In this document: positions 13,201-22,517 of the stretch, piece after piece
How positions within the stretch are numbered: the stretch's first letter is position 1
Layout of the letters: every line of letters begins with the position of its first letter
From: Anarhynchus alexandrinus
Lineage: Eukaryota > Chordata > Aves > Charadriiformes > Charadriidae
Direction: 5' to 3'
DNA: 64,000 bases
Assembly (NCBI GenBank): GCA_008711295.1
Contig: VUYV01000062.1
Coordinates: 1,629,888-1,693,887 of the forward strand
Made by a program: the position numbers and the translations under genes
The notes under the pieces: model-generated
The model's database searches: none
Seen by the model: only the letters and a program-made list of their open reading frames with translations
Told to the model about the DNA's origin: nothing

Positions 13201-16200
13201 TTGCAGAGGCTAACTGTGAGCTGTCAGCACAGCTTAAAAAAAAGCCTAAATGAGCTCTTAATTTAGTCTCTTAATCCCAGGCTATTTATATAATGAAAAT
13301 TTAGTTTGATGCATTTGTGAAAACTAACAGATGTGGTCAGACAGACTGATTTTACTATGAAATGAGTGGTGTCTCAGAGTTGTATGGAACTATATACAGG
13401 TGTGAATTAATGGCTGTCTTTGTTTTAGCAATTCAGGTTTTTATTAGTTATCCTCCTTCCTTCCACAAATAAGAAAGTTCCTTTTCCTACTTCAAGTTTT
13501 TGTGGGCTGTGGTTTTTTTTTTTTTTTTTGGGGCAGTGTGGGTNTGGGTAGAGAAGCTGCAACTCAGTGCAATGGAAATTAAGATGTCTCCTTTAAGATA
13601 AAGCCATGGTTACTTGAACATCTCACTACAATAGATACTTAACTGAGGTTTCAGCCCCCATTTTGTCATTACGTGAAACGCAGTTCATGTACTGAACTGA
13701 ATGATAATCCTTTGTTGTTATTAGGATAGGACCTATAACCAGACAGCCACTGGCACAAATGAACCATGGCATTGGTGGTATATGTCCGAACAAAGACACC
13801 CTCTTCTGCTATGCTTTTCTTCCCTTCCCCTTCCCCCCCAACCCTTAATCATGTGAATTGTCTTAAAGGATACAGATGACTTTGTATTGCTTTCTTGTTT
13901 TCAGGCTTTTCATCAAAGAGCCAAGGATAATGACTAATTTATATCTGGTTCTGTTTTACATAACCCTAATTTTACTTGCAAAACAGGTATGTATTTAAAA
14001 AGCAATAGGTTCTTTTACTTGCAGCAAGTTGATTTAAATAAAATGCAAAAGTGTTTTTCATTGAAACTGTGCTCTAAATGAATATATATTTTTATCTTTT
14101 TTATATTCTTGTACTTAGTTTTAGATAATGTACTTGTGCTTAGTTATAGATAATGCAAAAATTTTTATTATGAGAGGGTGAGAACTTTTTTATATTTTTC
14201 AATAGTGTTTGTATTACAGAAGTCAGAACTTTCAAATTCTTCCAACTTGGGTCTGTCTGTATTTATATGACAATATTCATCCTAAGTCCAGGCAGTAATT
14301 CAAGATAAAGATAACCACCATATTATTAAAATGTCGTTTTGGTAAATACACCTGCTGGTACCCAAATGACATTCATTCATACTGACTGCTTCGTATCTTT
14401 GTGACCTTTGTTCTCAAAGCACATTTTTCGTAACTATATAGGCTCAAAGGGCCTTGAAGAAACTTTATTGCTACTACACTTTTTGAATAAATCGACTAAT
14501 ATTTTTCAGCAAGTTATTATATGGATTTAACTTATCATATTTGGTTCCTTTGCAGATTGACTATTACTGTCGATTGGATTGTCTGTGGAAGAATAAGTTT
14601 AAAAAAGAACATGAACAGTTTGAGACGATGGAGAATGTTAACAGGCTTTTACTGGAAAATGTACTTCCAGCACATGTTGCTGCATATTTCATTGGTGAAA
14701 AACGAAATGAGGTATGTTTAATCTCTGCTATGTGAAGGCCAGTAAATTGGACTGCTGTGACATAGAACGTCATGCTAACAAGCTCACAGAAGGCTCTAAT
14801 GTTCTGCACTCTTTGCCTCTTTTTTGTATCCCCGGACCTTTGTAAACCCAAGACTTTGCCATCCAGATGGCCTCAAAAAAATGCGAACTTTTAGTGTCAG
14901 TCTCTGAAATCCGTTTTTAGAATTGGTAGTTCGGCTTCAGGACACAGTTTGAGTTTGGCAAATATTTAAAAAGGATTTACTGCTTTCCAAAGACTGTATT
15001 TTACCAGAGAAGATAGGCCTTCTTTTTAAAGAGGTTAGTTGTGGAACAGATACTATCTCCTTGGTAACAACCCCAGCGAGTAGTTCATCGATAATGATAC
15101 TTTGTTTTTAAAGGCATCCATCTTATTCTGCCAGCATGTCATCAGAACAAATATTGCTGATTTCACAGCCATGCTAAGTGTCAGAAGACTGGCACTGTCC
15201 AGAATAGATGAGAATCTTTAAGATACATAGATATCTCAGCTTTTCCTTAGACAAATCAACTTCATTAATGTTACTGATAAAATAAGAGATGCCTACTGCA
15301 CTGTAGTTGACCTCATAGGAAAATTGTGATTTGATTACTGGTTACAAAAAATAATCATAGTTTTGAATTCCTGTGGTGGAAGGTGACTGCTGACAATGTG
15401 TGAATGTATTGTTTTCCTGTAGGACTGGTACCATCAATCTTATGACTGTGTCTGTGTCATGTTTGCATCGGTACCAGATTTTAAGGTGTTTTATACTGAA
15501 TGTGATGTCAATAAAGAAGGCCTGGAATGCTTGCGGCTGTTAAATGAAATCATTGCTGATTTTGATGAGGTAATTAAGCTTCTGGCAAAAATGGACTGGA
15601 TTACGTATTTACTGCAAAATGAAATGTTTTAGTAGATCTGTGAGCATTAGAGAGGGGGAAAAATGGCTGTTAAGCTGAACTAATATTCCGAGTTCAGCCT
15701 CACAATCTTGAAAGATATATTCACATCTGATGGGGTTTTTCAGTTACATCATCTCATGCATTAGTAGTATGGTTTGAAAGTCCTGAATTTCAGTACTTTC
15801 AGTGCTTCAGCACTTTATTTCTCCTATGAGCAGGTAGAGCAAAACTGTGAAACTAATCCTCAGTACTTTCTTATCTAACCTTCATGTGATTGGTAGTATT
15901 CCTAGAGATGTTTAATGCTTATTGTAGACACTGAAATATGGTGTTAAGGTCTCAAGTTTCTATTTTCCTTCCCTTCAAACAGCTCTTGTTAAAACCTAAA
16001 TTTAGTGGTGTTGAAAAAATAAAAACCATTGGAAGCACTTACATGGCAGCAGCCGGTCTCAGTGTTACGCCAGGCCAAGAGAACAACCAGGTACATTGCC
16101 TCTGAAACCTGCCTTTGGTATTCTGTGTGTACGTAGGTGCGTTTCAAAGTAACAGAATGTAATGCGATGTAAAAGAAGAAAGTAAATCACCAAGAGTGAC

Positions 16201-18016
16201 TTTCTGAAATGTGGAAAAAGATGATAAAGGTGTATTGTCTCCTGTTGAATTCACTATTTATCTCCTAGTTCCATTTTTGTCCTAAGCAGGTATTAAGTCT
16301 GTAACGCCAGCATACTTTTTGCATCTTTAATCTTTGATTCAAGTAGCTTAACATTTCTAGATGCATAACAGAATAGGTCTAATAATAGGGAAGTCAAAGA
16401 ATGGCTGACAAAGAAAAGGCCACCTCGGAACTGAACAGTAAGCTTTTTGGGATACCTGAGAACTGGCACAAAAAGAGAATCCTCAGGTGCCACATTAGAT
16501 CTGAATCTGAAACTGTGTATCACCCAGAAGAATTAAAACCAATTTCTATACTCGGGTATAGCAGGTTCACTATAGCAGGTTGGTGTATGACATTAGGATG
16601 CACATATTTTTATACAAAACATGGAAAATGAAATCTGGAATCCTGAAGGACAGACATAAATTCGTTATAAAATTTAATCATATCATTCTTGTTGCCTCCT
16701 AGCCATTCCAATTGAATTTAATACGGTTTTTTAAATCCATTTGGAATGTTTGTTGAACTATGCAATTCTGCACAGCTACAATGATGGGTCGTCTTCTGCT
16801 TATAAATATATACTTTATTCACTAATAGTACTGGTTTGGAATAGTAGCCTGACACAGCCTTCTACGTTGTAATTTGACCATCAATATGTGGTATGAATTG
16901 CATAGGATAAGGAAAGACAGCATGCTCACATTGGGATCATGGTGGAATATGGAATCGCCTTGATGAGTAAACTGGATGGCATCAACCGACATTCCTTTAA
17001 CAATTTCCGCTTACGGATTGGTAAGTTCGGTTTGTGAAGAGTGTGAACTCTGCAGCTCCGTAAAAACTAAAAATGAGGTAGGATGACTTAGGTAAATTGC
17101 TGAATGCTGTAGAGCCCTTCTTAACACAGAACACAGTATTTGCTGAATCGCTGAAGGTAGTGTTGTCTAGTCTAGCTTTTTAAATACGCCAAGCTCCTTC
17201 ATGGATGGGCTTTTCTAATCACTGAAGGGAGCAATATGAAGACTGCAGCTGGATGAGTTCGGAGAAAATTAAAGGTATGGATGAAGAGTGAAGTACCCTG
17301 TTAATAACTGTTGACTAAAGACAGTATTGTCATTACACAAATATCTATTTCTATATATTAAAAGTAGAAGAGGAAGAATTTTGCTTTGGCATGAACTTTG
17401 CCCTAGCTCTTTCTTGGACTTGCTGTTTTAAAATGAATGAGTCACTGCACATCTCCTGACCCTCAGTAGTAATTTTTATAGAACGGTGGTAATACCGATT
17501 GCTAGAAATGTGTTGCAGGGTTAAGTTTTGGGTGTTTTTTTTCCCCGAAGCTCATGACTTCTGGCTAATAATGAAGCTAGATGTCACATAACTTTCTACT
17601 CCGGTAATGACACCTGCTTTTGTTTCTACAGGGATAAATCATGGCCCTGTGATTGCTGGAGTGATTGGTGCCCGGAAACCCCAGTATGATATTTGGGGCA
17701 ACACTGTTAATGTTGCCAGCCGAATGGAGAGTACAGGGGAACTTGGGAAAATCCAGGTAAACATATCAGCCTTGGAATGTCAAAGAAATTTCTAATGGGT
17801 TATGGATTTTTAAAAAATGTGAATAGTCAGAAGAATTTCACAAGAGTTTCTAATTCTTTTCACATAAAGGTCACAGAAGAAACGAGTAAAGTACTACAGG
17901 AGTTGGGATATTCCTGTGAATGTAGGGGACTCATTAACGTCAAAGGCAAGGGAGAACTGAGGACTTACTTTGTTTGCACTGAGACTGCCAAATTCCAAGG
18001 TATGGGACTGAACTGA
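1124..18016 (+). CDS. ADCY7: Adenylyl cyclase type 7, 3' part of gene (18 coding exons, partial at 5' end)
   Basis: Membrane adenylyl cyclase converting ATP to cAMP. The family is stimulated by Gs-alpha, and class II members (types 2, 4, 7) also by G-beta-gamma. Joined exons: 1124-1256, 2564-2749, 3653-3696, 4531-4611, 5671-5743, 6500-6597, 7327-7411, 9033-9170, 10391-10453, 11052-11090, 12488-12651, 13905-13986, 14556-14711, 15423-15569, 15983-16090, 16906-17020, 17632-17756, 17870-18016. All phases agree and give 661 residues ending in TGA. Order: end of C1a, C1b with PFAHL, six membrane spans, then C2. In C2 the family's nucleotide-site residues are present at fragment positions Lys511, Asp591, Asn598, Arg602 and Lys638, with the same spacing as Lys938, Asp1018, Asn1025, Arg1029 and Lys1065 of type 2. 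Exons for the N-terminus, spans 1-6 and most of C1a lie upstream of the window. ADCY7 is preferred over ADCY2/4 because of its convergent neighbour BRD7 and type-7-like stretches such as HSFNNFRLR and SRMESTG. Introns show nothing coding; one holds a SINE remnant. Confidence 0.92.
2564..2749 (+). CDS. ADCY7: ADCY7 exon, C1b with PFAHL motif (residues 46-107)
   Basis: The acceptor TTAG ends at 2563 and the donor GTGAGG starts at 2750; both phases are 0. It contains [22 protein letters not shown] (residues 84-88, nt 2678-2692) is the C1b motif that studies of class II cyclases link to G-beta-gamma activation. The start of the exon ([12 protein letters not shown]...) is the part least like human and is assigned by phase and acceptor only. 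Confidence 0.88.
3653..3696 (+). CDS. ADCY7: ADCY7 short exon, variable C1b (residues 108-122)
   Basis: A 44-bp exon. The acceptor TTTAG ends at 3652 and the donor GTTTGT starts at 3697. It encodes [14 protein letters not shown] plus a split Arg codon. The variable C1b linker makes homology weak; the call rests on phase (0 in, 2 out) and position. Confidence 0.7.
4531..4611 (+). CDS. ADCY7: ADCY7 exon, C1b linker (residues 122-149)
   Basis: The acceptor TTCTCAG ends at 4530 and the donor GTATGC starts at 4612. It encodes [17 protein letters not shown]..., resembling the acidic ...RFEEELNERMIQAI-type helix of class II C1b. Phase 2 in, 2 out. Confidence 0.82.
5671..5743 (+). CDS. ADCY7: ADCY7 exon, end of C1b (residues 149-173)
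   Basis: The acceptor TGCAG ends at 5670 and the donor GTTGGT starts at 5744. It encodes [20 protein letters not shown] ending LEKE, which lines up with the K-Q-W..SKDF...FRE..EKEY region of human ADCY7 immediately before span 7. Exit phase 0. Confidence 0.85.
6500..6597 (+). CDS. ADCY7: ADCY7 exon, membrane span 7 (residues 174-206)
   Basis: The acceptor TTTCAG ends at 6499 and the donor GTAAGT starts at 6598. Starts [13 protein letters not shown], then a hydrophobic stretch at about residues 185-204 that forms the seventh membrane span, the first of the second six-helix bundle. Exit phase 2. Confidence 0.88.
7327..7411 (+). CDS. ADCY7: ADCY7 exon, membrane span 8 (residues 206-234)
   Basis: The acceptor TTTAG ends at 7326 and the donor GTAAGT starts at 7412. 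It encodes [20 protein letters not shown], an uninterrupted membrane helix. The ILFVCF end is conserved in class II cyclases. Exit phase 0. Confidence 0.9.
9033..9170 (+). CDS. ADCY7: ADCY7 exon, membrane span 9 (residues 235-280)
   Basis: The acceptor TTACAG ends at 9032 and the donor GTAAGT starts at 9171. It has 46 codons: a Cys-rich cytosolic turn ([14 protein letters not shown]) followed by a hydrophobic helix at about residues 259-280. Both phases are 0. Confidence 0.9.
10391..10453 (+). CDS. ADCY7: ADCY7 exon, extracellular loop between spans 9 and 10 (residues 281-301)
   Basis: It encodes [21 protein letters not shown] with one N-glycosylation sequon (NFT). The acceptor AAG ends at 10390 after a T/C run followed by about 10 purine-rich bases; the donor GTGAGT starts at 10454. 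Both phases are 0. This loop is variable and glycosylated in the family. Confidence 0.82.
11052..11090 (+). CDS. ADCY7: ADCY7 microexon, extracellular loop (residues 302-314)
   Basis: A 39-bp exon encoding [13 protein letters not shown] with a second sequon (NTT). The acceptor CCAG ends at 11051 and the donor GTAAGT starts at 11091. An alternative in-frame acceptor (TCAG ending at 11018) would add 11 codons without a stop, so the left edge is uncertain. Confidence 0.72.
12050..12145 (-). repeat. Old MIR/CORE-like SINE remnant in an ADCY7 intron
   Basis: The stretch acttgcttaaggttgcaaag ... cactggcaaaaggaggacc ... gttcctggttcagaacctg follows the order of a tRNA-derived amniote SINE read in reverse (cttgc.yaaggt.acaaa..., ...ggcagag..aggA..., ...gaacccagg.gtcctgg...). 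The match is from memory, is diverged and has blurred edges. No target-site duplication was seen. Confidence 0.5.
12488..12651 (+). CDS. ADCY7: ADCY7 exon, membrane spans 10 and 11 (residues 315-369)
   Basis: The acceptor TTTACAG ends at 12487 and the donor GTACAG starts at 12652. Span 10 covers about residues 315-331 ([17 protein letters not shown]) and span 11 about 339-356. Sequons NLS and NST follow in the span 11-12 loop. The [16 protein letters not shown] pattern matches the family. Exit phase 2. Confidence 0.92.
13544..13544. other. Single ambiguous base (N) just after a T homopolymer
   Basis: A lone N follows a run of about 18 T and a G-rich stretch in the ADCY7 intron between the exons for spans 11 and 12. 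It looks like a base-calling failure beside a homopolymer. Confidence 0.95.
13905..13986 (+). CDS. ADCY7: ADCY7 exon, membrane span 12 (residues 369-396)
   Basis: The acceptor TTTCAG ends at 13904 and the donor GTATGT starts at 13987. It encodes [20 protein letters not shown]...LLAKQ: a KEP turn before the twelfth membrane span, as in human type 7 (LKEPKLMG...). Exit phase 0. Confidence 0.9.
14556..14711 (+). CDS. ADCY7: ADCY7 exon, start of C2 domain (residues 397-448)
   Basis: The acceptor TTTGCAG ends at 14555 and the donor GTATGT starts at 14712. It contains [19 protein letters not shown] and [14 protein letters not shown], the signature entry into the second cytoplasmic cyclase domain, with the signalling helix before it. 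Both phases are 0. Confidence 0.96.
15423..15569 (+). CDS. ADCY7: ADCY7 exon, C2 catalytic core (residues 449-497)
   Basis: The acceptor TGTAG ends at 15422 and the donor GTAATT starts at 15570. It encodes [20 protein letters not shown] and [17 protein letters not shown]. As usual for C2, it lacks the pair of metal-binding Asp residues carried by C1. Both phases are 0. Confidence 0.96.
15983..16090 (+). CDS. ADCY7: ADCY7 exon, C2 core with purine-site Lys (residues 498-533)
   Basis: The acceptor AACAG ends at 15982 and the donor GTACAT starts at 16091. It contains [20 protein letters not shown]. Lys511 corresponds by spacing to type 2 Lys938 of the adenine site. It ends in GQENNQ, the start of the region equivalent to the type 2 QEHA segment tied to G-beta-gamma. 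Both phases are 0. Confidence 0.96.
16906..17020 (+). CDS. ADCY7: ADCY7 exon, C2 (residues 534-572)
   Basis: The acceptor ATAG ends at 16905 and the donor GTAAGT starts at 17021. It encodes [20 protein letters not shown] and [27 protein letters not shown] is closer to type 7 than to type 2 (HSFNDFKLR). Exit phase 1. Confidence 0.95.
17632..17756 (+). CDS. ADCY7: ADCY7 exon, C2 nucleotide-binding motif (residues 572-613)
   Basis: The acceptor CTACAG ends at 17631 and the donor GTAAAC starts at 17757. It contains [12 protein letters not shown] and [18 protein letters not shown], with Asp591, Asn598 and Arg602 equivalent to the base-recognition Asp, catalytic Asn and catalytic Arg of C2. Confidence 0.97.
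17870..18016 (+). CDS. ADCY7: ADCY7 terminal coding exon (residues 614-661 and stop)
   Basis: The acceptor TAAAG ends at 17869. It contains [14 protein letters not shown] and [13 protein letters not shown]; Lys638 matches the phosphate-contacting Lys of C2. It ends ...FQGMGLN then TGA at 18014-18016. The short variable tail is typical of the gene. Confidence 0.95.
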   Translation, partial: VTEETSKVLQELGYSCECRGLINVKGKGELRTYFVCTETAKFQGMGLN

Positions 18017-19886
18017 GGCTATGATGAAGTTAATCAAAATAGACTTAGAACTGCCTCCCTTCTGTGAAGACTTAGAATTTCCCTCCTTATGTGAAGGACT
18101 TTATTCTAAAAACATATATATACTATTCCTATTTCTTCTACATCTCAAGATAAGAGAATGATTCTTTTTCTTTTTGAAAGAAGTTCTGAAAAGTTCTTAG
18201 AAGACAGGCAACCACCCGTCTGAAAAAGGCTACCCTTTCCTGAAATAATTTGAGGATTTACCTGGAATTGCCATGAAGCATGTTCACTTAGTTCCTTTCC
18301 TTACTTGCACTGTGGGAGTCTTAACAGCTCCAGTAACAACATATGTGGATGCACTGTAGAACTCATTACCACGTTAAAACATTCCACTGCTTCATTCGCC
18401 GGCTGACAGTATTGCCTTTGTCACAGAGATGTGAGATGATACTCTCCTGCTTTTAACGCTAAATGGACTTCACAGCAGAAGACGGCTGAATAATGGAAAG
18501 AGGAATGCAAGTAAATATATTATATGATAATTATGCTGAGCTCCTTTGGAGAAAAAGTTAATTGCAGAGTATCGGATCACTTTCTTACTATCTTTTCCTC
18601 CTCCATAGTTGTACCTTGTATTATGCAAATGTTTTCAGGACCGACAGCTGTTCAGAAATAACTTCATCTAGCTCAGAGTGTTTACATTATATTACATGTT
18701 TCCCTTTGTATTTCTGTGCCTCTGTATTTTGTATCTGCCTGCACGTTTTATACAGTCACATAAGAGAATGTCTTTAAAGTTCTGGATTTAAATTTCAAAA
18801 ACCATACCAAATCTTGAGGAGTGCTGAGCACCTGCAGTTTATCCTGCATGCTTGGTTAGACAGGCTCTGATAACAGCTTGTATCGCTGACACCCAGCAGG
18901 AATTCTGCATGCTGACTGCATTCTTGAGGGCACTTATGGAAGAAAAAATAATCTCAATTTGGATTGTTTGGAAACTGAAGAACAGAACTAATAAGATAGT
19001 GTTAGAAACAGTAGCAGACATTGTATAAACAGAACTACATCTGAGGTGGGTTTGGAGTTTTTTCCATTCTTGTTTCTTCAATTTGACTAGCCACTGGCTG
19101 GTTTATATGCCTTTTAAAGACAATGCAGTTTATGAAACACATTGGTTTTTAAGGTTACAAAAGGATATATGGAAAAAACATATTCATAATGGAAATTGTT
19201 CAGCAGAGCCTCAATACTGAAAGTATGTGTAGAGCATTAGTAAGAAGATCACAGAAACAGACTTGCTGTAAGTTTAGTTTGCAAAGTTTTTAAGCTGTTA
19301 TTGACTTTTGCTGATTTCTAAATTAGCATTTTTCTACTTGTTGTAATCACTTAATCTGTTTTCTGTTGTTGGAGGTGATAGTATTTTGTAAGGCTAACAT
19401 CTCGTACCCAATTATATATATTAACTAAGGATGGATTCCCCCCTCCCCGATAAACCACGTCGGATGACTAAACAGCACAGTGATTAATGAGTTCAACATG
19501 TGTTTTGTGAAGCCTTACTCTTCTACAAACAAAGCAGCATTCACTAATATTTCTGAGTTTAGTACTAAACTATACTGGAAAAGTGTTTAACAAGCAGTCC
19601 TATGCATCACTGCCGCTTTCTAATTACTGTGTAATTTCTTTAGAAGATGAAGTGACTATGTTTCAAGACAGGAACAAATCTAAATATTGTCCAACTGTGG
19701 ATTAAAAATTGTGCTTATAGCCTTTGTCAATTTGGTAGGTCAAAACTGTGTGTGTAGTAAGTCTCCAACAGAAAATAGCACGTTAGAAAACCTTCGTTTG
19801 AGGTTGTCTGGTTCACATATGGACTCTGCTGAAGAAGGAAGTTTCATACTTGGTGTCTTGTCAGTGTAAGGTCAGTGTTATAGTTG

Positions 19887-19892
19887 AATAAA
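19887..19892 (+). terminator. Candidate ADCY7 poly(A) signal AATAAA
   Basis: A canonical hexamer about 1.87 kb after the ADCY7 stop, followed by a T/G-rich stretch (tgctcttgtatgttgtatat) that suits a downstream element. Best candidate for a main 3' end. Confidence 0.5.
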
Positions 19893-20714
19893 CTTTCAAA
19901 CAGCTTTTGCTGCTCTTGTATGTTGTATATTTGTAGTAAGAGATGCTCTTTTGTTTTGAGATTTTTATTTATTGTTTTATAAGGACCACGCGTGTGTCAC
20001 AGGCTCCTTTCAGCAGTCTTTGATGTCACATATTAGGTAAAAGGACTATTTGCCTCATAAATATAGTTTGAAAAATGCATTATGCCTATAGATGGAGCTG
20101 GCTCTGAAGTGTTTGTTCACAGACCTCGTAGAATGTAGATGTAAGTTATCTATGAATGAAAACTCGCTGTCTGTAAGGGCATTTTGAAATGCTTTTGTTT
20201 ACATTGTACTGCCTGTCAGGCTAGTAACTTGCTTGGGCATAACTTCAACTGAACCTCATTTACAGAAGTGGTATAAAGAGCTGTAGCTTTCCAACTGGAA
20301 GAAGTAGGGGTTTGGTGCAGCTTTAAAAGGACATTAACACTGCTCACAGAACGCTGGTGTACCGTGCAAGGCATACTTGGAGAAGTTAGAAAGCGTAATG
20401 GAAAAGGGGTTGTATGTGAGGATGACTTCCTAATTTCTCATCAGAACTCAAACTGTATAATATGAGAGCTATATTCAGCCACAGGAAAAGTTCAATTTAA
20501 GAAGCAACTGTATTTCAATAATTATTTGCAGCAGTCCTTTTGAGAGCGAACTGTGAAATTTAAGATTGAGGAAATAACCTTGTTAGAAAAAACTTTCTTA
20601 CAGCATTATTGTTTTCCTAAACTGAAACAATGGCACTGTGTCTAATTTGAAGAGCTAATAAGGTCTTGAATTAGCAATCTATTTTAAAGAACAAACTTCT
20701 GTTTTTACTCATAA

Positions 20715-20720
20715 AATAAA
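20715..20720 (+). terminator. Alternative ADCY7 poly(A) signal AATAAA
   Basis: A second canonical hexamer about 2.7 kb after the stop, followed by T/G-rich sequence (cttgtttggttttgcaatta). It could define a longer 3' UTR. Confidence 0.35.
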
Positions 20721-22330
20721 AAACTTCCTCAAACTTGTTTGGTTTTGCAATTATTTTGATGAAGATTCCCATGAAAAGGAGGTGTATTCCTTATACCCCT
20801 ATAGAGTTAATGAGATTGTTTTTACTTGTAAACTCAGTATTTATATTTTTTAAAAAACTTGTGTAAGTGGAAAATACATAGTGACATACTTGCATTCAAC
20901 AGCTGAAGAATAACTTCAGTACTCAGTTTTCTCTCATCTGTGGCTGCCTACTGCACTATATGAAAGGTAAGTGCTGGGAAATGAGAAGCTCTAGAGTGAG
21001 CCCATAGTGATTTGGCTGGTATGGTGGTTGTGCATCTTGTCTTCTCCTGTAGCGTGAAAATGACTTAAATATTAATGGAAAAATTAATTCCCTGGAGTAA
21101 TATTTCAGCTGCAATTACCTAGAACTGTGAAAAACATCTAGTGGCGACTTTATTAATAACTATTCTGGGATAACAGAAACTACTGGGGAAAAATCCAGGT
21201 TGACAGTTCAACCTTTTTGGAATGAACTTTAAGAATTGTGAAAGTTTAAAAACAATTAAATACTACTGCAGCCGTTCTTAGAGAGGGGGAAGGAAGGGAG
21301 TGTAAGGGTGATGCTGGCCGTCAGACTGGGGGTGGAGGGTGGAATTCACCGTTATGCTTTGCCTTTAAATTACCCCTTAGTTCAATTCTGTGCCAATGCG
21401 CACATGAGCAACTGCTCATCGGCTGGAGCTGCAGCACTGCATGCCACTCCTGTTCGAGTCCAGGGTTATACTGGAACCATGGGGTAAAAAGGAGCTACGT
21501 TTAAAAATACTTAAGGCTGCCTGTGGTAGAACCTACCTATAGCACCGTGTGATTGTGTGGAAGTAACTGACGAGCACAGGGAAAGGCCTACTTGTGCCAG
21601 AGCCCCCTGCTCCAGCTACAGTGCTGCAAAGGTGCCCGAAAGCTGTACTGTCTGTGCTTTGTCTGCAGTTTTGGTGAATAGGGAACTGACTTCTAACGCT
21701 AGCTTTCTAAATACGCTCTCCTTTCTTATAAGCAAGCCTAAAATCATTATCCAGCTAGTGTTTAGTAATACCTCCAAGTAATAAGAACTGTCTACGCGAG
21801 TGTCTCAGAGTTGACTGTACTACGTATTAGCGTGGTATTTTTACTTACTGGCAGCAAGCGAGTGTGTTAGTCTCACCTTATTGTCATGATGTGTTTCTAA
21901 GCTTGCCCTCGAGTTTTAGAATACTACGAGCAGATGGTGTTGGTTCTCTAAGAGGACATTCATCCACGTTCAAAGTCTCACAAAGCTGATCTTTTGTTAA
22001 TTCATCAGGCTATGTCAGTTTTATTTAAAAAGTTTATTTCTCTTCCTCATGATCATAAGAGCTACACAGTAATTTTCAAAAGGGAAACTTGCATGTTCAC
22101 ATACTAATGATTTTTGCCCCAACCAGATTCAGATAGAGAGTCTCTGTGTCACTTGTAGAAACTTTTGGTTGAGTCCCTGCACCATATAGAGACACTCTCA
22201 CTTATGCTTTAACTTTTCCAGACACTAAACAATCTAGGAAAACTTAAATGCTGCAGAGGTGCTTTAAAATAATAAGGAATGCAAAACTCAATAACCACCC
22301 ATTCAATGGCAAATGTCATCAGTTCAAAAA

Positions 22331-22336
22331 TTTAAT
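22331..22336 (-). terminator. Candidate BRD7 poly(A) signal ATTAAA
   Basis: On the minus strand, ATTAAA lies about 120 nt after the BRD7 stop, followed by a G/T-rich stretch (gggtggttattgagttttgc). It would give a very short 3' UTR. AATAAA hexamers on the same strand at 22033-22038 and 22020-22025 are alternatives for a longer one. Confidence 0.4.
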
Positions 22337-22452
22337 AAACAAAAGTAGTTTAACACACAATATACACATGAATGCTTGGTGAATGCACCTGAAGGAAGTT
22401 TATCTGGTTCTTAAATAGAATCAAACAAACAGCTGTAAACTTAACCGAAGCT

Positions 22453-22517
22453 TCAGACTGTAACTGGACCACACTCATTTTCAGGGATGGTGACAGTCTT
22501 TTTAGGTTCTTGAAAGT
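22453..22517 (-). CDS. BRD7: BRD7 terminal coding exon 17 (residues 633-653 and stop)
   Basis: Found by phase and homology: the acceptor TTTCAG precedes 22517. It encodes DFQEPKKTVTIPENECGPV then TV and TGA at 22455-22453. EPKKT and ECGP align with the human C-terminus. The intron before it (22518-23496) is about 1 kb. Confidence 0.88.

Larger units (their letters stand above)
18017..22452. other. ADCY7 3' UTR and short intergenic space between convergent genes
   Basis: No conserved coding sequence was recognised between the two stop codons. The left part should be ADCY7 3' UTR and the right end BRD7 3' UTR, with candidate poly(A) signals listed separately. The transcript ends cannot be fixed from sequence, so overlap of the two UTRs is possible. 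Confidence 0.6.

Noticed and set aside
16401..16631. 76-codon ORF starting [12 protein letters not shown] in an ADCY7 intron
   Set aside because: Phases of the flanking cyclase exons join perfectly without it, no splice sites support it and no family was recognised.
1124..18016. Assignment of the cyclase to ADCY2 or ADCY4
   Set aside because: The C2 region is very like type 2 (for example [14 protein letters not shown]), so protein alone is not decisive. The convergent BRD7 neighbour, HSFNNFRLR and SRMESTG point to ADCY7.
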